64,000 bases of DNA from MWAR01 sp035388825 (GCA_035388825.1 DAOOQQ010000002.1:1-64000); one strand, 5' to 3'. Counted from the first letter of the stretch, positions 31,846-40,934 are shown. Numbers and translations are program-made. Notes: generated by a model from the sequence alone, not told the origin.

Positions 31846-34041
31846 TCAGACGACCGTGCGCACCAGCTCCTGCGCGTCAAGCGCGTTGCGTTCGTTGTAT
31901 TCGCTCTTCTTGCCGGCATTGAACTGCGAAACCGGGCGGTAATACCCCATGACGCGCGTCCAGACCTCGCAGGTGGTGCGGGCGTCGGCGGGCAGCTCGA
32001 TCCGGTCGGGAACCGGCGCATCCGGGTTCGCTTCCATCATCTCGGCGCGCCGCCGCGTGATCTCGGCATTGTCGCAGGTCGGGCAGTAGGGATGCTCACC
32101 GGCGATGTAGCCGTGCTTCGGGCAGACCGAGAAGGTCGGCGTGACCGTGATGTACGGCAGCCGGAACTGGCTGAGCGACTTCTGGATCAGCCGCTTGCAC
32201 GAGCCGGCATCCGGAATCCGCTCGCCGACATACAGGTGGAGCACCGTGCCGCCGGTATACATCCGCTGGAGCTGTTCCTGGTGGCCCATGATCTCGAACA
32301 GATCACCCTGGTAACCGACCGGAAGCTGGGTCGAGTTCGTGTAATACGGAGCCGACTGCGGACCGGCCTGGAGAATGCCTTCGAACCGCTTCTGGTCCTC
32401 GCGGGCGAACCGGTAGGTCGCGCCTTCCGCCGGGGTGGCCTCAAGGTTGTACAGATGCCCCGTGGTCTGCTGGGCCTGCACGATCAGTTCGCGCATGTGG
32501 TTCATGATCCGCGTGGCCAGTTCGACGCCTTCCTTCGAGGTGATGTCGAGGGTGTTGTCGGTGAAGTTGCGGATGCACTCGTTCATCCCGTTGACGCCGA
32601 CCGTCGAGAAGTGGTTGCGCAGCGTGCCGAGATATCTGCGGGTGTAAGGGAACAGGCCGCCGTCGATCAGGCGTGTGATGACCTTGCGCTTGATCTCGAG
32701 GCTCTTCACCGCGAGCCCGACGAGATTGTCGAGATCCGTGACAAGGCCTTCATAATTCCCTTTGTGCTTGTAGCCGAGCCGGGCGAGGTTCAGGGTGACG
32801 ACGCCGATCGAGCCGGTCTGCTCGGCCGAGCCGAACAGGCCGTTTCCGCGCTTGAGGAGTTCGCGCAGGTCGAGCTGGAGCCGGCAGCACATCGACCGCA
32901 CCATGTTCGGCTGCAGGTCGGAGTTGAGGAAGTTCTGGAAATACGGGAGACCGTATTTCGCGGTCATCTCGAACAGCGCGTCGCAATTCGGGTGATCCCA
33001 GTTGAAATCCTTCGTGATGTTGTAGGTCGGAATCGGGAACGTGAATGCACGCCCTGCACGATCGCCGGCACACATGACCTCGATGAACGCCTTGTTGATC
33101 ATGTCCATCTCGGTCTGAAGGTCGCCGTATTTGAATTCGACGTGCTTGCCGCCGACGAGCGGGGTCTGCGTGCGCAGATCCTCGGGGCAGGTCCAGTCCA
33201 GGGTGAGGTTCGTGAAGGGGGTCTGCGTGCCCCAGCGGGATGGCACGTTCAGATTGTAGATGAACTCCTGGATGCCCTGGTAGACTTCGTTGTAGGTCAG
33301 CTTGTCGAGCCTGACATAGGGGGCGAGGTAGGTGTCGAACGAGCTGAAAGCCTGTGCCCCGGCCCATTCATTCTGAAGGGTGCCGAGGAAGTTGACCATC
33401 TGGCCGAGGGCGCTGCGGAAATGCTTTGCGGGGCCGGCCTCGATCTTGCCGGGAACGCCATTGTAGCCCTCCTGGAGCAGCATGCGCAGCGACCAGCCGG
33501 CGCAGTAGCCGGACAGCATGTCGAGATCGTGGATATGGAAATCGCCGTTCCGGTGGGCTTCGCCGATTTCCGGGGTGTACACGTGCGACAGCCAGTAGTT
33601 CGCCACGACCTTGCCGGAGACGTTCAGGATCAGCCCGCCCAGGGAGTAGCCCTGGTTGGCGTTGGCCTTCACGCGCCAGTCCTGCTGGCCGAGATACTCG
33701 TTGATCGAGCTCACGACGTCGACGAAGCTGCGCTTGCCCTCGCGCATCTGCTTGTGCTGCTCGCGATAGACGATGTAGGAGCGATTAGTCTGAAGGTAGT
33801 TGTTCGCGATCAGGATGTGCTCGACCACATCCTGGATCTCTTCGACGGTGGGGACCCCGGACTGGTGCCGGTGAGCAAGGACGTTCACGACCTGGCTCGC
33901 CATGCGGGCGGAATCGACCGAGCCGAACTCCCCCGTTGCCTTGCCGGCGCGCTCGATCGCAGACCGGATGCGTTCCGGATCGAACGCTTTCTTCACGCCA
34001 TCACGACCAACCAAGTATTGAAGTTCCCGACCCTGCTTCAT
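31846..34041 (-). CDS. nrdD: Anaerobic ribonucleoside-triphosphate reductase NrdD
   Basis: 731 residues. ATP-cone regulatory domain at the N-terminus (VGRDGVKKAFDPERIRSAIERAG...EIQDVVEHILI); large glycyl-radical barrel; C-terminal zinc site with four Cys (CPKHG...YCPTC and the later TTCEVW region); glycyl radical loop RVMGYYRPVSQFNAGKK with the radical at G699. It reduces ribonucleoside triphosphates to deoxy forms without oxygen, so the cell must be able to grow anaerobically. The presence of the ATP cone indicates dATP/ATP overall control. It is followed by nrdG; no aerobic reductase is in this window. Confidence 0.96.
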   Translation of the reverse strand: MKQGRELQYLVGRDGVKKAFDPERIRSAIERAGKATGEFGSVDSARMASQVVNVLAHRHQSGVPTVEEIQDVVEHILIANNYLQTNRSYIVYREQHKQMREGKRSFVDVVSSINEYLGQQDWRVKANANQGYSLGGLILNVSGKVVANYWLSHVYTPEIGEAHRNGDFHIHDLDMLSGYCAGWSLRMLLQEGYNGVPGKIEAGPAKHFRSALGQMVNFLGTLQNEWAGAQAFSSFDTYLAPYVRLDKLTYNEVYQGIQEFIYNLNVPSRWGTQTPFTNLTLDWTCPEDLRTQTPLVGGKHVEFKYGDLQTEMDMINKAFIEVMCAGDRAGRAFTFPIPTYNITKDFNWDHPNCDALFEMTAKYGLPYFQNFLNSDLQPNMVRSMCCRLQLDLRELLKRGNGLFGSAEQTGSIGVVTLNLARLGYKHKGNYEGLVTDLDNLVGLAVKSLEIKRKVITRLIDGGLFPYTRRYLGTLRNHFSTVGVNGMNECIRNFTDNTLDITSKEGVELATRIMNHMRELIVQAQQTTGHLYNLEATPAEGATYRFAREDQKRFEGILQAGPQSAPYYTNSTQLPVGYQGDLFEIMGHQEQLQRMYTGGTVLHLYVGERIPDAGSCKRLIQKSLSQFRLPYITVTPTFSVCPKHGYIAGEHPYCPTCDNAEITRRRAEMMEANPDAPVPDRIELPADARTTCEVWTRVMGYYRPVSQFNAGKKSEYNERNALDAQELVRTVV

Positions 34042-34407
34042 GCTGCCTCCGCTCCCCGACCCTTTTTATGAAATGTTTTTACACCCGCTACTTCTGGTGC
34101 CTTGTCAACGGATTGATACGAGTTCCACAGATACCGTGCCCCAGGAAGAAGGCTTTCGAAGACAGCAAAAGCCTTGACGGGTTATTTCGCATCATCTGCA
34201 AAAGGCCGCCTGGTGCGTACTTTATGGGAATCTGATTCGTCGATGTTCGTCGGTCGATCGAACCGGGTGAGAGTACACCACGCCGGGAGGGGTTCGCGCA
34301 AGGGGGGTGGTCAACTTTTTTCATCCCTTTGGTGATCAGGGTTTCGGGGATGTAGGAGTTGCCGATCGGCATGTGCCCTTGCCAAAATATTTTTGACGCG
34401 GATTTCA
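34042..34407. other. Intergenic stretch between DUF445 gene and nrdD
   Basis: 366 bases with lower GC than the surroundings. It holds the possible nrdD promoter (34078-34108). I saw no NrdR box pair, no clear terminator for the DUF445 gene, and no convincing small gene; a minus-strand frame of 106 codons here lacks family features and coding-like composition. Confidence 0.6.
34078..34108 (-). promoter_or_regulatory. Possible nrdD promoter
   Basis: Minus strand TTGACA (perfect), 19-base spacer, TGTAAA, 37 bases before the nrdD ATG. The long spacer lowers confidence. Confidence 0.4.
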
Positions 34408-35199
34408 TCAGAACAGAAGCGCAGAGAGGGCTCCAAAGAGTACGCCGATCATGGCGGCGACATTCTTGATCGATTGTAGATGTCTGCCGGCCGTGAGATG
34501 GACGAGTTGTTCGATCTCCTCGTTCGTGAGACTGCCCAGCCGTTCAGCAACGATCGAACGCACGTCGAGGGAATTCATGGCTGCGCCCAGCATCCGGCCG
34601 GCCATCGTCTCGACTTTCATGGCAACGGGTGTGCCGTCCGTCTTCATCTCGTGTGCGAGGCGCAGCACCGATTCTTTCATGGCCTGCCGGAACCGGTTCG
34701 ACCGGCACAGCTTGTCCACCGTTGCCTCGAGATGCGTCCATAATGCCGACAGAATGCCGTCGAGCGTGATTCCGGCCGCCCTCCCGAAGGGAACGAGCGA
34801 CGTTTCGTTCAGCTCGCTCTTGAGGCCGCTGCGTGAGCGAAGATACTCCTTGACCGCCTGCGCCACTCCCTGGGAAAGCATTTCCTGGAACTCGGCATCG
34901 TTCGAAAGATCGTCGAGGTGCTCGGGAAGCGCCGTCCGGATGAGCTTCGGGATCCCCTGCCGGATCGCCGCCTCTTCCAGCATCTCGGGCCGCAGCAATT
35001 GCATGGAAACGGCGTCCGCGATCGCCCGCTCGAGCGATGCGCGAGAAGCCGGAATCAGTCCCGGGGTGAACGGAATCCGCCTGCCGAAGAGATACCGCGG
35101 CTCCCGCGGATAAAACAACATCCAGACCGCCAGCCATGCCGCGAAATACCCATGCATGACGGCAAACAGAACCAACCCCACCGTTTTCATGACATTCAC
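34408..35199 (-). CDS. DUF445 family membrane protein
   Basis: 263 residues. The family hallmark AVWMLFYPREPRYLFGRRIPFTPGLIPASR (about residues 24-52) follows an N-terminal transmembrane helix; a second helix ends the protein (NVAAMIGVLFGALSALLF). The middle is helical and charged. DUF445/YheB-type proteins are membrane-anchored at both ends and of unknown function. The ATG at 35199 is listed; the ATG at 35190 is possible, since TATAGT lies only 7 bases before it and no strong ribosome site is seen. Single gene. Confidence 0.85.
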   Translation of the reverse strand: MNVMKTVGLVLFAVMHGYFAAWLAVWMLFYPREPRYLFGRRIPFTPGLIPASRASLERAIADAVSMQLLRPEMLEEAAIRQGIPKLIRTALPEHLDDLSNDAEFQEMLSQGVAQAVKEYLRSRSGLKSELNETSLVPFGRAAGITLDGILSALWTHLEATVDKLCRSNRFRQAMKESVLRLAHEMKTDGTPVAMKVETMAGRMLGAAMNSLDVRSIVAERLGSLTNEEIEQLVHLTAGRHLQSIKNVAAMIGVLFGALSALLF

Positions 35200-35299
35200 T
35201 ATACCCCGAACCCGTCACCGGGCGAAAGAACCCCCCGTCGTTGATCCACACCAGTGTTGTGCTCACTTGCCTGAGGGGTGAGAGTGGCATAGATCGTCT

Positions 35300-35325
35300 G
35301 TAGGGGCGGGTTTCAAACCCGCCCT
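35300..35325. repeat. REP-like palindrome 3
   Basis: GTAGGGGCGGGTTT and AAACCCGCCCT form an inverted repeat with a one-base centre. Same GTAGGGGCG head as the other copies. Intergenic, upstream of the protease promoter. Confidence 0.8.
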
Positions 35326-35348
35326 GAAAGGATGCCCGGATTTTCGAC

Positions 35349-35378
35349 TTGTTGTACCCATTTGGGGGGTGGTATTAT
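35349..35378 (+). promoter_or_regulatory. Possible promoter of the subtilase gene
   Basis: TTGTTG, 18-base spacer, TATTAT, about 47 bases before the ATG at 35426. Confidence 0.45.
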
Positions 35379-35425
35379 GATCTATAGTTCCTGACGAGCA
35401 TTATGTGTAAGGAGTAGAAGGAAGA

Positions 35426-36937
35426 ATGAAAAAGATCCTCAGGACCCTGGCTGTTGCCGCTCTGGCGGCTGTCGCGGCGGCTCCGGCCATCGCCGAAACC
35501 GTTCCCGGCAAGTATCTGGTGTTTTTCAAGACCACGAAAAGCGTTCCGTCCGGCAGCCATGAAAAGGTTGTACGATTCCTTCAGGATGCCAACCGCAAGA
35601 ACATCGACCAGCTCACGAAGGCCGTCGGATCCCGCGGAGACGCGGTTTCCCCGCTCTGGATCGTGAACGGCGCCGTCGTGAAGGCCTCGAAGAGCGAGCT
35701 CGCTTCGCTCGAGAAGCTTCAGAACGTCGCTTCCGTCAAGCCGGTCGAGTACCGCAAATGGATCGACCTGCGCAACCCCACCCGGATCACCCGCACGGAT
35801 GCGGCCCCGGTCTGGAACATCGTGAAGGTCCGCGCCCCCGAAGTCTGGCAGACCTACAACATCGACGGCTCCGGCATCGTCGTCGGCCACCTCGACACGG
35901 GCGCCGCCGCCGCTCACCCGGCTCTCAAGGACAAGATCCTCGCATTCAAGGACTTCACCTCTGCCCCGAAGCCCGAAGCCTATGACGACCAGGGCCACGG
36001 CTCCCACACCGCCGGAACGATCGCCGGCGGAAACGGCCTCGGCGTCGCGCCGGGCGCCCGCCTCATCGTCGCCAAAGTGTTCGACAAGCAGGGCGGAGCC
36101 CAGGATGCATGGCTGCTTCAGGCCATGCAGTGGGTCATGGATCCGGACGGCAACCCCGAAACCAATGATGCTCCCCAGCTGGTCAGCAACTCCTGGGGTT
36201 CCGACGACTCCACCGACAAGACCTTCTGGGATGCCGTGAATGCCTGGGTCTCAGCCGGCATGGTGCCCGTGTTCGCCGCCGGCAACAATGGTCCCTCCGG
36301 CAAGGTCGGCACCCCGGGCGGGTTCCCTCACTCCTGGGCCGTTGCCGCCACCAAGAAGGATGACACCATCGCCTACTTCAGCAGCGTCGGCCCAACCGTC
36401 TGGGACGGCGTCACCTACGTGAAGCCCGATATCGCCGCCCCCGGCTACAACGTCATCTCCTGTGACACCGGTGCCGGCACCGTCTCCAACATGGGCACCT
36501 CGATGGCCTGCCCGCACGTCGCCGGCCTCGTCGCCCTGATGCTCCAGGCCAACCCCAAGCTCACCATCGAACAGGTCCGGAACCTGGCCGAATCGACCGC
36601 CGTCGAACTCGGAACCCCCGGCAAGGACAACAAGTTCGGTTCGGGCCGCTTCGACGCCGTCGAAACGATCAAGAAGGTCCTCGAGAACGCTTCCCTGGAA
36701 GCCGCGTTCGCCGCCTATGATCGCGCCCTCTCCGCGGAAGTCGCCCTCGTGGGCGTCCAGGCCGATTCGCCGCTCGCCGCCCCCCTCGCCGACTCCCTGC
36801 TCGTCCGCTGCAAGAGCCTCGATGAAGGCGAGTTCCGCGCCCTCTCGATCGCCGTCGAGAACGCCGGAAGCGAAGCCGGGAAAAAGCTCCTGAAGCAGGC
36901 CGCCGCCGTCCGACAGGCCGAGGCCCTCCAGAAGTAA
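35426..36937 (+). CDS. Subtilisin-like serine protease (S8), exported
   Basis: 503 residues; ATG preceded by AAGGAG and AAGGA boxes. Signal peptide 1-23; I9-type inhibitor prodomain about 25-115 (GKYLVFFKTTKS...VASVKPVEYRKW); S8 catalytic domain about 135-425 with the triad D157 (GHLDTG), H191 (GHGSHTAGT) and S359 (GTSMACPHVAG), and oxyanion Asn in AAGNNGP; a C-terminal alpha-helical region about 430-503, rich in Ala/Leu/Glu. It should be secreted as a zymogen and cleave its own prodomain. The C-terminal helices are not part of the usual subtilase core. Terminator follows immediately; single gene. Confidence 0.95.
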   Translation: MKKILRTLAVAALAAVAAAPAIAETVPGKYLVFFKTTKSVPSGSHEKVVRFLQDANRKNIDQLTKAVGSRGDAVSPLWIVNGAVVKASKSELASLEKLQNVASVKPVEYRKWIDLRNPTRITRTDAAPVWNIVKVRAPEVWQTYNIDGSGIVVGHLDTGAAAAHPALKDKILAFKDFTSAPKPEAYDDQGHGSHTAGTIAGGNGLGVAPGARLIVAKVFDKQGGAQDAWLLQAMQWVMDPDGNPETNDAPQLVSNSWGSDDSTDKTFWDAVNAWVSAGMVPVFAAGNNGPSGKVGTPGGFPHSWAVAATKKDDTIAYFSSVGPTVWDGVTYVKPDIAAPGYNVISCDTGAGTVSNMGTSMACPHVAGLVALMLQANPKLTIEQVRNLAESTAVELGTPGKDNKFGSGRFDAVETIKKVLENASLEAAFAAYDRALSAEVALVGVQADSPLAAPLADSLLVRCKSLDEGEFRALSIAVENAGSEAGKKLLKQAAAVRQAEALQK

Positions 36938-36952
36938 TATCGTGCTTTCTAT

Positions 36953-36986
36953 AAAATCGCGCCGGGCAAACGCCCGGCGCGATTTT
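36953..36986 (+). terminator. Strong bidirectional terminator
   Basis: Perfect 15-bp stem AAAATCGCGCCGGGC/GCCCGGCGCGATTTT with AAAC loop; T run on the plus side and A run on the left. It starts 15 bases after the protease stop. Confidence 0.93.
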
Positions 36987-37071
36987 CTTCGATTCCTGCA
37001 ACTTTCCCCGCCGATGTGCGTATTCTCTGTAGCATGAGCGTGTACGAATCCCGACCGAACCGAGGTGCCGC

Positions 37072-38154
37072 ATGAACAGGCCGTATATCTTCCTTCTGCT
37101 TGCCGCAGCCATCACTCTCCCTTCTCCGGCCACTTCCGCCGAAACGCCCTTCTCGGGCAGCGATGTACAGGTGACCGACGACGGTGCCGTGCCGGCAAAC
37201 GCCGGCTCTGGAAGCGGATCCGCAGGTTCGAGCTATACCGTTCGATCCGGCGACTCGCTTTCCGCCATTGCCCGCCGGCTTCTCGGTGACGCAAGCCGAT
37301 ACATCGAGATCGTCAACCTCAACGCCGGTCGGTATCCCTCGCTGCGCAACAATCCCGATCTCATCCATCCCGGCTGGAATCTCACCATCCCCGGCGGATC
37401 GACCGCCCCGTCGAACTCTCCGGCCACCTCGGGCTCCTACACCGTCAGATCGGGTGATTCGCTCTCGGCGATCGCCCAGCGCTGTCTCGGCAACGGGGGG
37501 CGGTACATGGAGATCGTAAACCTCAATGCCGATCGGTATCCGTCTCTCCGCAGCAATCCCAATCTGATCCACCCCGGATGGACCCTCCGGCTCCCCTCGG
37601 GCGCGAATCCGGGTTCGACCCCCACTCCGGCTCCCAGTAATCCGGCCCCGTCCAATCCCGGAGCGAATGAATCCGCCGAACTCAACGCCTGGCAGGGCGG
37701 CCGCCTTTCCCCCGAACGCTTCTGCGCCCTGCTCGGGCCCGTCGCTGCCGCTTCGTTCCGGGCGACCGGCGTTCCCGCCTCGGTGACCCTGGCCCAGGCC
37801 GCGCTCGAAACCGGTTGGGGCGCCGCCACGATCGGCAACGCCAAGAACCTCTTCGGCATCAAGGGAACCGGCCCCGCCGGCTCCATCACCGTGTCGACCC
37901 AGGAATACGTGAACGGGCGCTACATCACCGTCAACGACTCGTTCCGCAAATACAACACCTGGCAGGAATCCTTCGACGATCACGCGAAGCTGATCACGCA
38001 GGCATCGCGGTATGCCAACTGCATGAACAACAAGAACAACCCCGACCAGTTCGCCCGCGAGCTCCAGAAAGCCGGATACGCAACCGATCCGGAGTATGCC
38101 AACAAGCTCATCAGCATCATGCGCGCGAACAATCTGTACCAGTATGATAAATGA
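37072..38154 (+). CDS. LysM2-glucosaminidase (GH73) peptidoglycan hydrolase
   Basis: 360 residues. Signal peptide 1-23; LysM 1 about 54-107 and LysM 2 about 122-175 (both YTVRSGDSLSAIA...LIHPGW); Pro/Asn-rich linker; glucosaminidase/FlgJ-type GH73 domain about 215-355, with the catalytic Glu in TLAQAALETGWG and NLFGIKG, FRKYNTWQESFDDHAKLI. It cleaves between GlcNAc and MurNAc in the glycan strand. The two LysM repeats are close copies. The preamble AETPFSGSDVQVTDDG...VPANAGSGSG mirrors that of the M23 protein at 1620, so the two share a modular ancestor. Confidence 0.93.
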   Translation: MNRPYIFLLLAAAITLPSPATSAETPFSGSDVQVTDDGAVPANAGSGSGSAGSSYTVRSGDSLSAIARRLLGDASRYIEIVNLNAGRYPSLRNNPDLIHPGWNLTIPGGSTAPSNSPATSGSYTVRSGDSLSAIAQRCLGNGGRYMEIVNLNADRYPSLRSNPNLIHPGWTLRLPSGANPGSTPTPAPSNPAPSNPGANESAELNAWQGGRLSPERFCALLGPVAAASFRATGVPASVTLAQAALETGWGAATIGNAKNLFGIKGTGPAGSITVSTQEYVNGRYITVNDSFRKYNTWQESFDDHAKLITQASRYANCMNNKNNPDQFARELQKAGYATDPEYANKLISIMRANNLYQYDK

Positions 38155-38170
38155 ACCAACCGGAGAACGA

Positions 38171-38776
38171 ATGATGAACTCCTTCCATAGGAACCTCTGC
38201 GGTCTCGCTCTGGCGACCCTCTTCGCGATGCCCCTTTCGGCGCTCGATCTGGCCTCTGCGAGCGGAAAACTGATCCCCGAATCGCCTGAAGTGACTGCCA
38301 TCAAGCGACAGGATGGGGACGCGATCCGCCTCCTCATCCAGGATGCAGCGGGGAAAACCCTGTTCGAAAGCGATGTCCTCGGCTCCGAAGAGAAGCTGTT
38401 CCGGGTCGAGGATCGCGACACCTCTCTCGCCATCCGCGATCTGACCGGCGACGGGATCCCCGAAGCCCTCGCTTCCGCCTTCTACGGCCCCAAAGCCAGC
38501 GGCCTTTACGTGTTCACGTATGATCTCGCCTCTCATACCTTCGTTCCGGTTCAGGTCACCTTCCCGAAGGACGATCTGACGCGCGATCTGTTCGTATCCG
38601 ACATCCAGGCGAGGGACGGCTCGGACATGCACGTCGCCGCCGACAACACCGTGACCGTCATCGGCATGCAGTATTCAGAAAAAGAAGGCGAACAGCCCAT
38701 TCCCGCCGCCTTCACTTTCACGTTCGAGAAGGGGCGGTTCATTCACCGGAAAACGGAGCTCCTGAAGGCAGAGTGA
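38171..38776 (+). CDS. Exported FG-GAP/VCBS-like small protein
   Basis: 201 residues from ATG 38171 (or 38174), GGAG upstream, 16 bases after the GH73 stop. Signal peptide about 1-24. The body has RDTSLAIRDLTGDGIPEALASAFYG, a calcium-loop motif (DxTGDGxPE) of the FG-GAP/VCBS repeat type, followed by beta strands. One such repeat is too few for a propeller, so it is best described as an exported beta-rich protein. It is co-oriented with the wall hydrolase; function unknown. Confidence 0.65.
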   Translation: MMNSFHRNLCGLALATLFAMPLSALDLASASGKLIPESPEVTAIKRQDGDAIRLLIQDAAGKTLFESDVLGSEEKLFRVEDRDTSLAIRDLTGDGIPEALASAFYGPKASGLYVFTYDLASHTFVPVQVTFPKDDLTRDLFVSDIQARDGSDMHVAADNTVTVIGMQYSEKEGEQPIPAAFTFTFEKGRFIHRKTELLKAE

Positions 38777-38807
38777 TATCCCGCGTTCCCAGGAGGTTGT
38801 GGAACAG

Positions 38808-39359
38808 ATGAAGTATATCATGCGATTTATATCGTGTCTGTTCGACAGCCTTCTCTTTTGTTGTCTTTTCCTGGGACTCCTCTTCCTCGCCCTCCACGCC
38901 CTGACGATCCTTTCGGCAGGAAGCCTGTTCTTCACCGGCAGCCCGTCGTATGGGCTGCATGTCGCTTTCTTCCTGCTTTCAGTCGTTGCGATCAACCTGC
39001 TCTTCGCCGTGTATGTCGTCCAGCGGCTTCTTTCCGTCAGAAAAACCACCGGTGAACCCTGGCGGGCTTCGGAAGTGATTCGCGTCTTCGGGTTCAACCT
39101 GACCATCACCCCGACCCTCTTCTATTGCCTGGCTCACGGTCACAAGCCGGCGCTGGTCACCCCGAAGCCGGCCCTTGTGACGGCTGGAATCCCTGAAACC
39201 CTCATCCCGGATCTCGTGGAAGCCGTCGGCCGGAACGGGGCCGCCCTGACCGTTGTGTTTGGCCTGGGAACCGTCTTCCTCATCCTGCACGCCTTTCTGA
39301 AACGCGATTTCGACAACACCGCGGCCGATGCAGCGCCCCAGAAGGCTTCCGGGGATTGA
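38808..39359 (+). CDS. Small multi-pass membrane protein
   Basis: 183 residues from the ATG at 38808; AGGAGG lies 11 bases upstream, while a GTG at 38799 is too close to it. Four hydrophobic helices (FDSLLFCCLFLGLLFLALHALTIL; HVAFFLLSVVAINLLFAVYVV; VFGFNLTITPTLFYCLAHG; AALTVVFGLGTVFLILHAF). No family recognised. It follows the exported protein by about 30 bases and probably closes that transcript. Confidence 0.6.
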   Translation: MKYIMRFISCLFDSLLFCCLFLGLLFLALHALTILSAGSLFFTGSPSYGLHVAFFLLSVVAINLLFAVYVVQRLLSVRKTTGEPWRASEVIRVFGFNLTITPTLFYCLAHGHKPALVTPKPALVTAGIPETLIPDLVEAVGRNGAALTVVFGLGTVFLILHAFLKRDFDNTAADAAPQKASGD

Positions 39360-39503
39360 AGCCCGGGAACCAACCGGAACGAATCGATCGGCAGGCATTT
39401 CGGCCTTACAATCTTCGTCTTTGACCACCATCGAAATCCAGGCTTCGGCCCCTATCCGCACGAGGCGGGAAGTGGGCCGGTAGTTTGGATGGGACAACCC
39501 CAC

Positions 39504-39527
39504 GGGCGCATCGCGATGCGCCCCTAC
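39504..39527. repeat. REP-like palindrome 4 (inverted orientation)
   Basis: GGGCGCATCG/CGATGCGCCC perfect palindrome followed by CTACG, i.e. the family head read on the minus strand. Confidence 0.85.
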
Positions 39528-39551
39528 GCATGATGGAGACGACATCTGCAT

Positions 39552-39577
39552 CGTAGGGGCGGATCGTGATCCGCCCT
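39552..39577. repeat. REP-like palindrome 5
   Basis: CGTAGGGGCGGATC.GTGATCCGCCCT, the family head read on the plus strand. With palindrome 4 it forms an inverted pair like a REPIN. Confidence 0.85.
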
Positions 39578-39617
39578 GCCCCGCCCCACGAGGACGATCG
39601 CCCTGTCGGGCGCACTA

Positions 39618-39654
39618 TAAAAAGAACCCCGGCATGGTGCCGGGGTTCTTTTTA
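39618..39654 (-). terminator. Bidirectional terminator for converging transcripts
   Basis: TAAAAAGAACCCCGGCA pairs with TGCCGGGGTTCTTTTTA, giving A/T tracts on both sides. It ends the minus-strand kinase operon and can end the plus-strand membrane-protein transcript. Confidence 0.92.
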
Positions 39655-39680
39655 TACCGTTTCTTATAGAACTCGGGAAC

Positions 39681-40934
39681 TCAGAGGCTGCCGGGTTCAA
39701 GGAAACCGGCTTCCTCGCCCTTTTCGCTGAGCTTCAGCGAGCCCATCTGGATGCTGCGGATCCTGCCGATGTCGCCCTTGAAGGGGGCGCGGATGCGGAA
39801 TGCGTTGTTCAGGAAGTCGATCGTCTCGAGACGGCCGATGGCGAGAACATCCTGGTTCGCATCGAGCAGGGCGATCATCAGGCCTTTCTCCTCGCCCGAC
39901 ACGAAGGTGCGCACCATGCCCAGATCCTTCGGCCACTTCTTCGTCATTTCGGGAAGCAGCGAGCCGGAGGTCACGACGAACGTGCCTTCCCAGCCCGACA
40001 GCTTCTCGGCCCAGAGCGTGCCCTCGAGATCGAACTTCGTGCCGCTCATGAAGTAGCAACGATCGGTGATGACCTGCCTGAACGGCACCTCGAGCACCCG
40101 CGCATCCTTGAAATACTTCACGTTGACCAGCTCGCGGAGCTGCTTGCGCTCCATCTGCGAGGTCGACGAGGCTTTCTTCGACACGGGCAGCCGCACGATC
40201 TTCTCGGGCGGAAGATGCTTCACCAGGTGTTCGAGCTCGGTCCCCCGCTGCATCAGGACGACCTTGTCGGGATCGACGATGTCCAGCTTCGCCTTCTTGA
40301 TGGCTCGGCCGCCGTCACCCTGGACCCATCCGGTCGTGTCGATGATCAGCGCATCCGCGCCGGCACGGGCTTTCTTCATCATGGCCGAAAGACCGGTCAG
40401 GGCAGGAAGGAAGTGCAGGCCCGGAGAGTGGGCGCCGAGCATGTAGAGATGCGTGGCCGGCTCTTCCGTCAGGAAGACACAGGGCTCTTTCAGGACGAGC
40501 ATGCCGAATGAGCCACAGGGGCCGATGTCGGACTGGCCCGTGTCGCAGTCGAGGATCGCGGTGCGGCCGAGTTTGCTGGTCAGCCGGTTCGCGAGATACG
40601 TGCTGAAGAAGGTTTTGCCGGTGTCGACCTCGCCGAGAACCATGATCGTGGAAAGCTGCCCGGCCTTGTGCTCACGCACGATGTCTTCGGCGAGCTTGTC
40701 CCACTCGGGGGGAATCGAACTGGCCTCCATCTTCGTGATGGCACCTTCGGCCGCTTCGAGTTCGAGCTGGGAAGACTCGAGACCGAGGATGGGAACGCGT
40801 TTCCCGACGGGGACCGTCAGGGATTTGCCCGTTTCGAGCTTCGCAGCGATGACCTCGACGGCGCCGGAAACGACCTTGAACTTCGCCGGCCCGACCAGGA
40901 GATGATTTTCCTCACGTTCGATACGATAGTTCAT
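39681..40934 (-). CDS. Clp1/Grc3-type polynucleotide 5'-hydroxyl kinase
   Basis: 417 residues; the ATG at 40934 overlaps the previous stop and has AAGGGG upstream. An N-terminal beta domain (about 1-70, ENHLLVGPAKFKVVSGAVEVI) precedes a P-loop: Walker A GEVDTGKT at 101-108, then ILDCDTGQSDIGPCG (about 127-141), the Clp1/Nol9/Grc3 DxxxGQ...PG signature, and DALIIDTTGWVQGDGG as Walker B. A C-terminal beta domain closes the protein. Characterised relatives in archaea and eukaryotes phosphorylate 5'-OH ends of RNA or DNA with ATP. Such proteins are uncommon in bacteria. It is the last gene of an operon with a DHH phosphoesterase, implying 5'-end processing. Confidence 0.85.
   Translation of the reverse strand: MNYRIEREENHLLVGPAKFKVVSGAVEVIAAKLETGKSLTVPVGKRVPILGLESSQLELEAAEGAITKMEASSIPPEWDKLAEDIVREHKAGQLSTIMVLGEVDTGKTFFSTYLANRLTSKLGRTAILDCDTGQSDIGPCGSFGMLVLKEPCVFLTEEPATHLYMLGAHSPGLHFLPALTGLSAMMKKARAGADALIIDTTGWVQGDGGRAIKKAKLDIVDPDKVVLMQRGTELEHLVKHLPPEKIVRLPVSKKASSTSQMERKQLRELVNVKYFKDARVLEVPFRQVITDRCYFMSGTKFDLEGTLWAEKLSGWEGTFVVTSGSLLPEMTKKWPKDLGMVRTFVSGEEKGLMIALLDANQDVLAIGRLETIDFLNNAFRIRAPFKGDIGRIRSIQMGSLKLSEKGEEAGFLEPGSL

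Larger units (their letters stand above)
39360..39680. other. Intergenic stretch with inverted REP pair and terminator
   Basis: 321 bases between two convergent transcripts. It contains REP-like palindromes 4 and 5 in head-to-head orientation about 24 bases apart and the bidirectional terminator at 39618-39654. No gene was seen. Confidence 0.85.

Noticed and set aside
30622..34071. Very long plus-strand open frame (about 1,149 codons) opposite nrdD and nrdG
   Set aside because: It is antisense to two well-supported genes. GC-rich codon use leaves the opposite strand open, and the translation is a His/Arg/Asp-rich string with no domain.
34088..34408. Minus-strand open frame of 106 codons between DUF445 and nrdD
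   Set aside because: No ribosome site, no family features and composition unlike neighbours; treated as intergenic.
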